This document shows, piece by piece, positions 1 through 5,740 of a stretch of 5,740 nt of DNA. Below the pieces are notes generated by a model. That model worked only from the letters and a program-made list of their open reading frames with translations. It made no database searches and was not told the DNA's origin. Origin of the DNA: Chloroflexota bacterium (GTDB taxonomy: Bacteria > Chloroflexota > Anaerolineae > Aggregatilineales > UBA3940). Each line of letters starts with the position of its first letter. Positions within the stretch are counted from its first letter, which is position 1. The stretch spans positions 1-5,740 of the forward strand of contig JAHEME010000226.1 of the NCBI GenBank assembly GCA_024643825.1, read 5' to 3'. Made by a program: the position numbers and the translations under genes.

Positions 1-1562
1 AATTGCGGATCAAGAAAGAGCGTCAACTGACTCTCGCCATACCATTCGCTTCCAGGAGTGGCAGCATGGCTTACTAGCCAGTGTCCTACGTCATTGATCG
101 GGTTATCCGCACTAATCTCGTATGTCAGCAACCACACGCGGTGATGCTTTGCGAGAATGCCTTCCAGAGAAGCATCAAGGGAACCCTCTGGAAAAAAGCT
201 GGCATAGTAGGTTGGCTGTACACCTGGCTCCAAATAGGCGGTGACCATTCCGGGCTGCCACGAATAGCTGTAGATTAGAGCATCACCTTCCTGAACCTGC
301 GTCCGCAGAACAGAAGCAAGTGGTCGCAAATCCGGGTCTGGCTGTGGTTCAAGAAACTGGGCGCGCAAGAGAAAGCCGCCCAGTAAGCCAATGAGCAGCA
401 GCGGAGCCGCGAACGCGTAGCCAAAGCGCGAACGTCTCAAACTATATCGGAGATTCACAGCCCCTTGCCCCGCCAGCAAAACCAGTGCGGGAATAACATA
501 AAGAAGAAATCTGGGGGGGAAAAAGGGGATTATATTCTGAACGATCATTCCAATCAACACGGGACATAGCAACCAGATTCCAAGGAATATTCTTGAGGGT
601 TGCCGGAGATGAGATTGGAATATCCCAATGAGAACCAGGGAGAATAACACGATTGCTATCGCAATGCGCTGCCAATCAGGGCCAACTGGCCCTGCTGCAA
701 AGGTGATAAATTGGCTCGCAAGAAATTGCAGCGGGCGAAGCGTGACAGATCCCTGCCCTGCCCCTGTCGTGTACGCCCCTGTTACGGCATCCGAACCAGA
801 GACAAGGAGCCACGGGAGAACGATCAGCCCGGCTGCGAACTGCGCTCCAAACCAGGCGAGCAGTCGTGAGACTCCCTCTGCCATGCCACTGCGGGATCGG
901 TGTAACGCAACCGCCCACACAACTGTGGCCGCATCGAGCACCAACAACAGTAAACCAGCCATGTAATGTGAGCCAACGGCCAATACGGCAGCTATTCCGA
1001 GGACGGCAGTTATACCTATCAGTGACTTTCCGGTAAACGGATGATGCCTACCTATAGAGGAGACATCAAATAGACGAAGCCATCCCCAAACCACGAGCAA
1101 AAGAAAGAATTGGACAAGGGGATAGTGCTTCAGCTCACGGCTATAAAAGACCTCCATTGGGAAAATTGCGACCAGAAAACTGGCGGCTATCGCAGGCCAG
1201 TAGTCGAGATTCAGGAGACGGCCAAGTTGATAGGTCAAGGAGATAGCCAGCAAACCAAGAAAGGAGCCAAACGCGCGCGCAGCGAAGGGGGTTGGACCAG
1301 CCAACGCGGTCCACAGCCCCAGAAGAATTCGATACGCTGGGGGGTTGGTATCCTGCCAGAGGATATGAAAGTGTAGAACATCTGACAGCGACATCTGACT
1401 GTAGGTCAGACTAATGCCCTCATCAAACCATAATCCACGCGCCCCTAGATGCGCGAATCTAAGCCATGCTCCAAGGAGGATTGCTGCTACTAACCACGCA
1501 TTCCGGGCCAGCTTCGTCGAAGACACGTGGCAAGTATAGCGAGAGCAAGATCGAACCGCCAA
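1..1562 (-). CDS. Glycosyltransferase family 39-like (GT-C) integral membrane protein, 3' end missing
   Basis: The reading frame is open from about 1685 down to the left edge with no stop, so the protein has at least 520 residues and its C-terminus lies outside the window. It is highly hydrophobic, with roughly ten or more membrane helices, the first at about residues 21-36. Motifs typical of the GT-C/PMT_2 (family 39, ArnT-like) fold are visible: GLWFDEG with D47 and E48 in the first outer loop, DTNPPAYRILLGLW (71-84), YSRELKHYPL (about 140-149) and HYMAGL (199-204). After the last helix (LLLIGLLGGFLL) comes a soluble, probably extracytoplasmic tail from about residue 400. Such enzymes transfer a sugar from a polyprenyl-phosphate donor to a lipid, glycan or protein acceptor on the outer membrane face; donor and acceptor cannot be told here. 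No ATG precedes the first helix. I chose the TTG at 1562-1560 because GAAAGGAG lies 10 bases upstream; GTG at 1526-1524 is the alternative. The gene is divergent from the kinase. Confidence 0.88.
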   Translation of the reverse strand, partial: MAVRSCSRYTCHVSSTKLARNAWLVAAILLGAWLRFAHLGARGLWFDEGISLTYSQMSLSDVLHFHILWQDTNPPAYRILLGLWTALAGPTPFAARAFGSFLGLLAISLTYQLGRLLNLDYWPAIAASFLVAIFPMEVFYSRELKHYPLVQFFLLLVVWGWLRLFDVSSIGRHHPFTGKSLIGITAVLGIAAVLAVGSHYMAGLLLLVLDAATVVWAVALHRSRSGMAEGVSRLLAWFGAQFAAGLIVLPWLLVSGSDAVTGAYTTGAGQGSVTLRPLQFLASQFITFAAGPVGPDWQRIAIAIVLFSLVLIGIFQSHLRQPSRIFLGIWLLCPVLIGMIVQNIIPFFPPRFLLYVIPALVLLAGQGAVNLRYSLRRSRFGYAFAAPLLLIGLLGGFLLRAQFLEPQPDPDLRPLASVLRTQVQEGDALIYSYSWQPGMVTAYLEPGVQPTYYASFFPEGSLDASLEGILAKHHRVWLLTYEISADNPINDVGHWLVSHAATPGSEWYGESQLTLFLDPQ

Positions 1563-1572
1563 TGGGTGTAGG

Positions 1573-1580
1573 CTCCTTTC
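1573..1580 (-). promoter_or_regulatory. Ribosome binding site that decides the TTG start of the glycosyltransferase
   Basis: On the minus strand the sequence reads GAAAGGAG, then 10 bases, then TTG at 1562-1560. This matches the anti-Shine-Dalgarno sequence well. The competing GTG at 1526 has no purine-rich stretch in front of it. The spacing is slightly long but normal. Confidence 0.6.
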
Positions 1581-1615
1581 CGGGGAGGTGCAAATCGTCC
1601 CGATTTTTTTCGGTG

Positions 1616-1701
1616 TTTTGTGACTGTTTCCGTTCGTTTTTCGTGTGACAAAAATGGCTTTGAAATGGCACAAGTTGGGAAAATGTCACAAGTTTTGTGA
1701 C
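1616..1701. repeat. Cluster of TGTGAC/GTCACA motifs
   Basis: The 9-mer TTTTGTGAC occurs exactly at 1616-1624 and again at 1693-1701. A further TGTGAC lies at 1644-1649 and its complement GTCACA at 1685-1690, giving four copies in 86 bases. In addition TGGCACAAGTT (1666-1676) and TGTCACAAGTT (1684-1694) form a near-perfect direct repeat with an 18-base period. TTTTGTGAC at 1616-1624 faces GTGACAAAA at 1645-1653 as an inverted repeat with one mismatch. Repeated half-sites in a divergent promoter region suggest a regulator binding array; the regulator is unknown. Confidence 0.5.
1685..1701. promoter_or_regulatory. Candidate operator: 17-bp palindrome GTCACAA-GTT-TTGTGAC
   Basis: Two perfect 7-base arms flank a 3-base centre, which looks like a site for a dimeric DNA-binding protein. 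The half-sites point outward (TCACAA..TTGTGA), so this is not the CRP arrangement TGTGA-N6-TCACA. It lies about 120 bases from both the TTG start of the glycosyltransferase and the candidate kinase promoter, and could serve either gene. The arms are too short and the run of T too poor for a convincing terminator. Confidence 0.4.
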
Positions 1702-1793
1702 CGGAAGGACAGTTGGAGAGTAATCTGGCTGTAGGATCGGCTCTGATCACACATCAGGCAATGGCAAAAAGATCAACCCACTTCGCCCGATTT

Positions 1794-1824
1794 TTGAGAT
1801 ATTCCCACCGCCAGCCACTATACT
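1794..1824 (+). promoter_or_regulatory. Candidate sigma70-type promoter of the kinase gene (TTGAGA-19-TATACT)
   Basis: TTGAGA at 1794-1799 and TATACT at 1819-1824 each differ from the consensus by one base. The 19-base spacer is longer than ideal. Transcription would begin near 1831, just inside the upstream ATG at 1829, leaving about 100 bases of leader before the ATG at 1934. The same two hexamers occur in front of folC. Confidence 0.4.
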
Positions 1825-1918
1825 GCGGATGAAAAATGGATTATCCTATGTACCTGTGTGTTCGATCATCGAGCGAAAGGATATCCCTTTGATCAGGCCC
1901 CGCAACCAGGACTATGTC

Positions 1919-1925
1919 GAAAGGA
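1919..1925 (+). promoter_or_regulatory. Ribosome binding site supporting the kinase start at 1934
   Basis: GAAAGGA lies 8 bases before the ATG at 1934-1936, an ideal distance. The in-frame ATG at 1829 has no comparable purine-rich sequence before it. Confidence 0.55.
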
Positions 1926-1933
1926 TTGTCAGC

Positions 1934-3178
1934 ATGCTTTTTCGATGGTTCTCTGTCGATCAATCTGACCCTCTTGAGCGACACAGGGGGCAGATTCTCA
2001 TCGGCCTCAGCACCCTCACGATTCTAGCATTGCTGACCCGTGTTGTCCCCGTCGACTCCAATGAGTCATCTCTTCTTCTATTCGTGTCAATCTTGCTCCT
2101 GTTTGCTTGCTGTGCTGCCATCTGGCTTGCCTGGAAGGGCCACGTTACCGAAGGCGCAACGTTGTATTTAACCTCTTTACTTTTACGAGTTGGCATGCCA
2201 CTTAATGGCGGATTGACCCTTTCCCCCAACCTTGGCGCTGAGTTGCTTATCGTGATCGTGATTGCCTATGCGACTCTGGGATCAAAGAGTGCCCTCGTAC
2301 TTGGAATCCTGGTTTCTAGTTTGCTAGGGCTGCTGAGGCTATATGTGCCCGTTGGCGCGCAGGTGGATACTCCCTGGATATCCTCGTTATTGCCCTTTCT
2401 AGCCGGGGCTGTCTTTGCCTGGATCGGCGAACCCAGATCGCTATCGATCGGGGAAGAGAAAAAGATGATGACAGCCATTGTCAACAACATTCAGCGCATT
2501 GAACCTGCCTTCGATATGATTGAGGCACGGCTTGACAGACTGAATCGATCAGAAAAAGAGAATCTAACGGCTCATGGCGTTGCCGATATCGAAGCAATAG
2601 AGCGAATCATCCGATCTGCCGACGCCCAGGCAAAAACAACGTTTCATTTGATTGAAGTGCAGCATCTTCCCGATGCAATCAGTCCACAGAACTTTGACCC
2701 AGCAGACTTGATGTATGGACTCATCAATCGCTTCGATGATGATGCAATCGCGAAGAACGTACGCCTGTCGTATGTACTTGATCCCCACGTAGGAAGCACC
2801 ATCTATCAAGATGCCTACCGTATTCGGGAAGCAGTAGCGGCTATTCTGGAGAACGCACTGACCTATACAGAACACGGAACAATTGCTATCCGGCTCAGCC
2901 TACAAGGTTCTTCCCTATGCGCAATCTCAATTCGTGATACGGGCATTGGAATGCCCGATCATCGCATTGAAACGATCCTGCGCGCGCTTGAGAACGGGGA
3001 GCAAGCTCCTAATCATCATCAACGGGGACATGGGAAGGGGCTGGCACTTGCCTATCAAAGCATGCAACGCCTGGGTGGTAGTCTCAAGGTCGAGAGCAAG
3101 TTAGGTGTTGGGACTACTGTCTTCCTTAAATTCCCGATTCACTTGCAGATCAGGAAATCATCTCGCTCCTTCTTCTAG
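1934..3178 (+). CDS. Six-helix membrane sensor histidine-kinase-like protein with GHKL ATPase domain, no canonical H-box
   Basis: The 414-residue protein has about six membrane segments (roughly 21-38, 46-69, 75-87, 102-116, 118-137 and 148-165), then a helical linker (about 172-250) and a C-terminal HATPase_c (GHKL) domain. In the ATPase domain I see the N box LENALTYTEHG (E306, N307), the G1 box RDTGIGMP (D335, G337, G339) and the G2 box GHGKGLAL (365-372), followed by the usual LGGSLKVESKLGVGTTVFLKFP ending; the F box is not recognisable. In the linker, the usual phospho-acceptor motif (SHELRTPL-like) is absent. The best-placed segment, NIQRIEPAF (about 185-193), has Ile where His is expected. 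Histidines occur further on (HG at 214, FHLIEVQH near 238-244), but not in family context. The likely role is membrane signal sensing with ATP binding; whether it autophosphorylates is open. No response regulator is adjacent. An in-frame ATG at 1829 would add 35 residues, but the ribosome binding site favours 1934. Confidence 0.85.
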   Translation: MLFRWFSVDQSDPLERHRGQILIGLSTLTILALLTRVVPVDSNESSLLLFVSILLLFACCAAIWLAWKGHVTEGATLYLTSLLLRVGMPLNGGLTLSPNLGAELLIVIVIAYATLGSKSALVLGILVSSLLGLLRLYVPVGAQVDTPWISSLLPFLAGAVFAWIGEPRSLSIGEEKKMMTAIVNNIQRIEPAFDMIEARLDRLNRSEKENLTAHGVADIEAIERIIRSADAQAKTTFHLIEVQHLPDAISPQNFDPADLMYGLINRFDDDAIAKNVRLSYVLDPHVGSTIYQDAYRIREAVAAILENALTYTEHGTIAIRLSLQGSSLCAISIRDTGIGMPDHRIETILRALENGEQAPNHHQRGHGKGLALAYQSMQRLGGSLKVESKLGVGTTVFLKFPIHLQIRKSSRSFF

Positions 3179-3194
3179 CCTGAGGCAGAGGTCG

Positions 3195-3222
3195 TTGAGA
3201 TTTGATTGATCGGCGGTATACT
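3195..3222 (+). promoter_or_regulatory. Candidate sigma70-type promoter of folC (TTGAGA-16-TATACT)
   Basis: TTGAGA at 3195-3200 and TATACT at 3217-3222 each match the consensus in five of six positions, with a 16-base spacer. The predicted transcription start is near 3229, about 28 bases before the folC ATG and just upstream of the GGAGG ribosome binding site. An in-frame TTG at 3206 falls inside this promoter, so it would not be on the transcript and is unlikely to be the start. Confidence 0.55.
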
Positions 3223-3240
3223 CCACCCATTCAAGTGGAG
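3221..3240. repeat. Inverted repeat CTCCAC-N8-GTGGAG over the folC -10/+1 region
   Basis: Six-base arms at 3221-3226 and 3235-3240 are exact complements around an 8-base centre. The left arm overlaps the last bases of the -10 box and the right arm overlaps the GGAGG ribosome binding site. It could be an operator, or, if transcription starts further upstream (from the kinase gene), an RNA hairpin that covers the ribosome binding site. It could also be chance. Confidence 0.3.
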
Positions 3241-3241
3241 G
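3237..3241 (+). promoter_or_regulatory. Ribosome binding site of folC (GGAGG, long spacing)
   Basis: GGAGG is a full-strength core, but it lies 15 bases before the ATG at 3257, which is longer than usual. No in-frame start codon exists between them, so the ATG at 3257 remains the best choice. Confidence 0.45.
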
Positions 3242-3256
3242 ACAATCTCAACTCTT

Positions 3257-4639
3257 ATGACCCTCAGTTACAAGCAGGCCCTTGACTATATTCACAGCTT
3301 CGATGATCCGTACCTGGCGGCTATTCGCAACCATGGACGCCAAACCTGGGGGCAGGAACGCATACGGGAGCGATTGGGGGAACTTGGAGACCCACATCTG
3401 GCATATCCCACGATTCACGTAGCGGGAACCAAAGGAAAAGGATCAACCTGCGCATTCATTGTGCAGATGCTCCAAGAAGCCGGTTACAAGACGGGACTAT
3501 ACGTTTCTCCTCACCTTGAAGATTGGCGTGAACGTATTCAGGTGAATCGTGAGAACATCCCCGCCACCATGCTGGCAAAGCTAGCAGATGACTACCAGAA
3601 TGTCACCAGCACGGTAGATGGTCTCAGCGCATTTGAGGTAGCAACAGCGCTAGCCTTCTGGCATTTTGCTCGTGTAGAGTGTGATGTTGCTGTAATAGAA
3701 GTCGGATTAGGGGGGCGGCTGGATGCCACAACTGTGGTCGAACCTATCGTCTCTGTGATTACGAATATCAGCCTCGATCACACTCAGCTTCTTGGTGACA
3801 CCCTCGCGCAGATTGCAGCAGAAAAGGCTGCCATCCTAAAATGGCAGACTCCAGCAATTTCCGGCCCACAGCAACCAGAAGCACTGGAGGTAATCGAACA
3901 CCGAGCCTCGGAGTTGAACAGCACGCTCATGCTGGTAGGTCGCGACTGGCATTCGACCACAAGTAAGCAAGGGTGGGAAGGTTCAGATATCGAGATTGGT
4001 CGAAATGGGGAGATGCGTCCCTACCACATCAGACTTCCCGGTGAATTTCAGGTCGAGAATGCCACCGTTGCCATGACAGCCATCGAAGCCATTTCGCAAG
4101 CGGGTCTCCCTGTCTCGGAAGAAGCCAGAGTCCGCGCGCTCGCGACCACTCGATGGCCCGGACGACTTGAGCTTATCGCCAACCACCCAAAAATTATTCT
4201 GGATGGTGCGCACAATCCATATTCTATTCGTCGTCTGGTTGATGAGCTACGTACGCTTAACAGCTTTGATCAGCTGACGATTATCTTTGGCGCGATGGCT
4301 GACAAAAATACGCTTGAAATGCTGCGGATGTTCCTGCCAATTTGCGCAAGGCTGATCCTCACGAAGACGGATCAGCCCCGTGCTGCTGAACCGGAACATC
4401 TGAAGAAGCAGGCAATGGATTTAGCTTCACAAGCGGGCGACTTGTGGGAGGTTCCCGTGCAAATCGATGTTTGCGATACCCTCGCTGAAGCTCTAGATCG
4501 GGGGATATCCGGGTTACTTCCCGACAATGGATTATGCATTACGGGTTCGTTGGCTCTTGCAGGGGATGCTCGTACACTTCTTCGTGAACATGCTTTGACT
4601 CGATCTCATTTTGCCCACCTCCAGCCAGCGAACTCCTGA
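3257..4639 (+). CDS. folC: Bifunctional folylpolyglutamate synthase/dihydrofolate synthase
   Basis: This enzyme adds glutamate to dihydropteroate and to reduced folates with ATP in the cytoplasm, which makes and retains the folate cofactors. The 460-residue protein has the normal family length and all landmarks in order: the P-loop HVAGTKGKGST (54-64), GLYVSPHL with the ERIQVN loop (80-97), FEVATALAFW (126-135), EVGLGGRLDATT (148-159), NISLDHTQLLG (170-180) and AAEKAAIL (187-194; K190 is at the position of the lysine that is carbamylated in related ligases), then WPGRLEL (300-306), ILDGAHNP (314-321) in the C-terminal ligase domain, FGAMADKN (344-351) and ITGSLALAGDAR (428-439). MTLSYKQALDYIHSF is a typical family N-terminus, so I use ATG 3257 rather than an in-frame TTG at 3206, which lies in the candidate promoter. 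Sequence alone does not separate single from dual activity. It starts 78 bases after the kinase stop and ends 39 bases before lon. Confidence 0.95.
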   Translation: MTLSYKQALDYIHSFDDPYLAAIRNHGRQTWGQERIRERLGELGDPHLAYPTIHVAGTKGKGSTCAFIVQMLQEAGYKTGLYVSPHLEDWRERIQVNRENIPATMLAKLADDYQNVTSTVDGLSAFEVATALAFWHFARVECDVAVIEVGLGGRLDATTVVEPIVSVITNISLDHTQLLGDTLAQIAAEKAAILKWQTPAISGPQQPEALEVIEHRASELNSTLMLVGRDWHSTTSKQGWEGSDIEIGRNGEMRPYHIRLPGEFQVENATVAMTAIEAISQAGLPVSEEARVRALATTRWPGRLELIANHPKIILDGAHNPYSIRRLVDELRTLNSFDQLTIIFGAMADKNTLEMLRMFLPICARLILTKTDQPRAAEPEHLKKQAMDLASQAGDLWEVPVQIDVCDTLAEALDRGISGLLPDNGLCITGSLALAGDARTLLREHALTRSHFAHLQPANS

Positions 4640-4646
4640 GACTGTT

Positions 4647-4672
4647 TCAACTACGTATTGGAAAAGAGTTGA
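4647..4672 (+). repeat. Short inverted repeat in the folC-lon spacer (TCAACT-N14-AGTTGA)
   Basis: Exact 6-base arms at 4647-4652 and 4667-4672 surround the weak purine stretch GGAAAAGAG that precedes lon. An RNA hairpin here could reduce access to the lon ribosome binding site. There is no T run after it, so it is not an obvious terminator. A chance origin is quite possible. Confidence 0.2.
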
Positions 4673-4678
4673 TCGACT

Positions 4679-5740
4679 ATGGATCATTTTGATGATGAGT
4701 TCCCATTTATGATGGGGCCGTTGACGGAATTTGATAAATCACAGGAAATGCCACTTGATGAGGATGGCCTATTTGAGGCGTCTCTGGTTCCCCTTCGCGA
4801 CCTCATCCTCTTTCCTAAGATGGTCACGCCATTATTTGTGGGACGAGAACGATCGCTCCTGGCAATCGAGTCGGCCCAACACAAGCACGAGCCGATCATC
4901 TGTGCGGCACAGGTAAACCCTGAGCAGGACGAACCCAACGCTGAGGGCGTCTACTCCATCGGCGTTGAAGTTGCCATTGGGCGAACGCTGCATATGCCAG
5001 ACGGAACGACAAGCGTACTGGTGCAGGGGCGGCGACGTGTTGAAATCGTGGAATACCTCTATAGGGACCCGTATTTTCGCGTGAAAGTGCGACCGATTGA
5101 AGAACCTGTAAGACCTTCCAGCGAACTTGATGCCAGTATGCGGGCTGTTCTGGCGTTATTTGAACGCTGTGTTCGCCTTAACCGCGCCCTGCCGGAAGAT
5201 GCGTACGTCTTCGCGATGAATATCGATGATCCAGGGTGGCTCGCGGACCTAGTCACTACAACCATCAATTTGGACCCTGAAGAACGCCAGGATCTGTTGG
5301 AGACGGCAGACCCAGGAGATCGTCTGAATCGGATAACGGCCCTCCTTGCCGAAGAATTGGATGTCCTGGAACTGGAGGAGAAGATTCACAGCCGCGTGCA
5401 GCAGGAGGTGGATAAGTCGCAGCGAGAAATGTTTCTTCGCGAACAGATGCGCGCCATCCAAACGGAGCTAGGCGAGACCGATGTGTTTCAACAGGAGCTT
5501 GTAGAGATTCGGGAGCGCATCACGGATGCGGATATGCCCACCGAGGTGAAAGAAAGAGGTTTCAAGGAGATCAGTCGTCTAGCAGCAATGCCGCCGATGG
5601 CCCCTGAGGTTGGAATCATCCGAACGTATCTCGATTGGCTGATCGATTTACCCTGGGCAAAATTGAGCGAGGATAGCCTTGACGTTGACCATGTAGCGAA
5701 AGTGCTGGATGAGGAGCACTTTGGGTTAGAGAAAGCAAAA
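4679..5740 (+). CDS. lon: ATP-dependent Lon protease, N-terminal 354 residues (3' end missing)
   Basis: Lon is a cytoplasmic hexameric AAA+ serine protease that degrades misfolded and selected regulatory proteins. The visible part starts with an acidic tail (about 1-30), followed by the LON substrate-binding domain: SLVPLRDLILFPKMVTPLFVGR (35-56), YSIGVEVAIGRTLHMPDGT (92-110) and VLVQGRRRVEIVEY (114-127). Then comes the helical part with LAEELDVLELEEKI (223-236), VQQEVDKSQREMFLREQMRAIQ (240-261; the family's coiled-coil signature) and the start of the AAA+ module, MPPMAPEVGIIRTYLDWLIDLPW (304-326) and LDEEHFGLEKAK (343-354). The window ends about 30 residues before the expected Walker A motif, so the ATPase and the Ser-Lys protease sites are not seen. 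The start ATG lies 39 bases after folC, with only a weak AAGAG at 10 bases. Cotranscription with folC is likely, and I see no clear separate promoter or heat-shock operator in the spacer. Confidence 0.96.
   Translation, partial: MDHFDDEFPFMMGPLTEFDKSQEMPLDEDGLFEASLVPLRDLILFPKMVTPLFVGRERSLLAIESAQHKHEPIICAAQVNPEQDEPNAEGVYSIGVEVAIGRTLHMPDGTTSVLVQGRRRVEIVEYLYRDPYFRVKVRPIEEPVRPSSELDASMRAVLALFERCVRLNRALPEDAYVFAMNIDDPGWLADLVTTTINLDPEERQDLLETADPGDRLNRITALLAEELDVLELEEKIHSRVQQEVDKSQREMFLREQMRAIQTELGETDVFQQELVEIRERITDADMPTEVKERGFKEISRLAAMPPMAPEVGIIRTYLDWLIDLPWAKLSEDSLDVDHVAKVLDEEHFGLEKAK

Larger units (their letters stand above)
1563..1933. other. Divergent intergenic and leader region without a convincing gene
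   Basis: About 370 bases separate the two divergent starts. Short open frames exist here on both strands, but they are rich in Cys, His, Lys and Arg in a disordered way, overlap the glycosyltransferase N-terminus and lack family features. The stretch 1600-1701 is rich in T and A runs and holds repeated TGTGAC/GTCACA motifs. A candidate kinase promoter lies at 1794-1824. I could not find a convincing -10/-35 pair for the glycosyltransferase on the minus strand. No tRNA, riboswitch or strong terminator is apparent. Confidence 0.6.

Noticed and set aside
442..966. Open frames on both strands inside the glycosyltransferase gene (plus 628-966, minus 442-675 and 676-918)
   Set aside because: They are in other frames than the clear membrane glycosyltransferase, and their translations are rich in Arg, Ser and Cys without any family feature.
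1381..1410. TCTGAC repeated at 1381 and 1394, with inverted GTCAGA at 1405-1410 (6-base stem, 5-base loop)
   Set aside because: It lies inside the coding sequence just after the WFDE loop of the glycosyltransferase, and codon content explains it.
1600..1613. CCGA-T6-TCGG hairpin-like element next to a T run
   Set aside because: The stem is only four base pairs and sits inside the divergent regulatory region, so it is not a credible terminator.
1616..1701. CRP/FNR-type binding site
   Set aside because: The TGTGA and TCACA half-sites do not occur in the inward TGTGA-N6-TCACA arrangement.
1459..1750. Small minus-strand open frames in the intergenic region (1459-1689 and 1490-1750)
   Set aside because: They overlap the true glycosyltransferase start in other frames, have no recognisable protein features, and the ribosome binding site at 1573-1580 fits the TTG at 1562 better.
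3206..3256. Extended FolC N-terminus starting at TTG 3206
   Set aside because: The extra 17 residues are not typical of the family, and the TTG lies within the candidate -35/-10 promoter.
4684..5461. Minus-strand and frame-shifted open frames inside lon
   Set aside because: The plus-strand lon frame is continuous with clear family motifs, and the other frames are shadows.

Overview
The window carries four protein genes and one divergent intergenic region. From left to right these are: a large membrane glycosyltransferase of the GT-C/family 39 type on the minus strand, running off the left edge; a membrane-bound histidine-kinase-like protein on the plus strand; folC (folylpolyglutamate synthase/dihydrofolate synthase); and the first 354 codons of lon (ATP-dependent protease), running off the right edge. 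No RNA gene, CRISPR array, insertion sequence or phage gene is visible. The base composition looks close to half GC and shows no obvious shift between genes.

The organism is probably a bacterium of the phylum Chloroflexota, perhaps close to the Ktedonobacteria. This rests on how the Lon N-terminal domain reads (an acidic tail before the LON domain, and the PDGTTSVLVQGRRRVEIVEY stretch) and on the FolC style, both remembered from that phylum rather than searched. Placement below phylum is a guess.

Region 1-1562 (minus) is the glycosyltransferase, with a TTG start chosen because a strong Shine-Dalgarno sequence precedes it. Region 1563-1933 is the divergent intergenic and leader region. It has no convincing gene, but it holds a cluster of TGTGAC/GTCACA motifs, including a 17-bp palindrome, and a candidate sigma70-type promoter for the kinase. 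Region 1934-3178 is the kinase: about six membrane segments, a helical linker and a GHKL ATPase domain with recognisable N, G1 and G2 boxes. Its linker has no recognisable phospho-acceptor histidine motif, and no response regulator lies beside it. Region 3179-3256 holds a good candidate folC promoter, an inverted repeat over the -10/+1 region and a ribosome binding site. folC (3257-4639) and lon (4679 onward) are 39 bases apart and probably form one transcription unit.

folC and lon are housekeeping genes (folate retention and protein quality control). The glycosyltransferase and the kinase are the accessory part. I see no multi-gene novel system. The most unusual items are the kinase without an H-box and the TGTGAC motif cluster in front of it.
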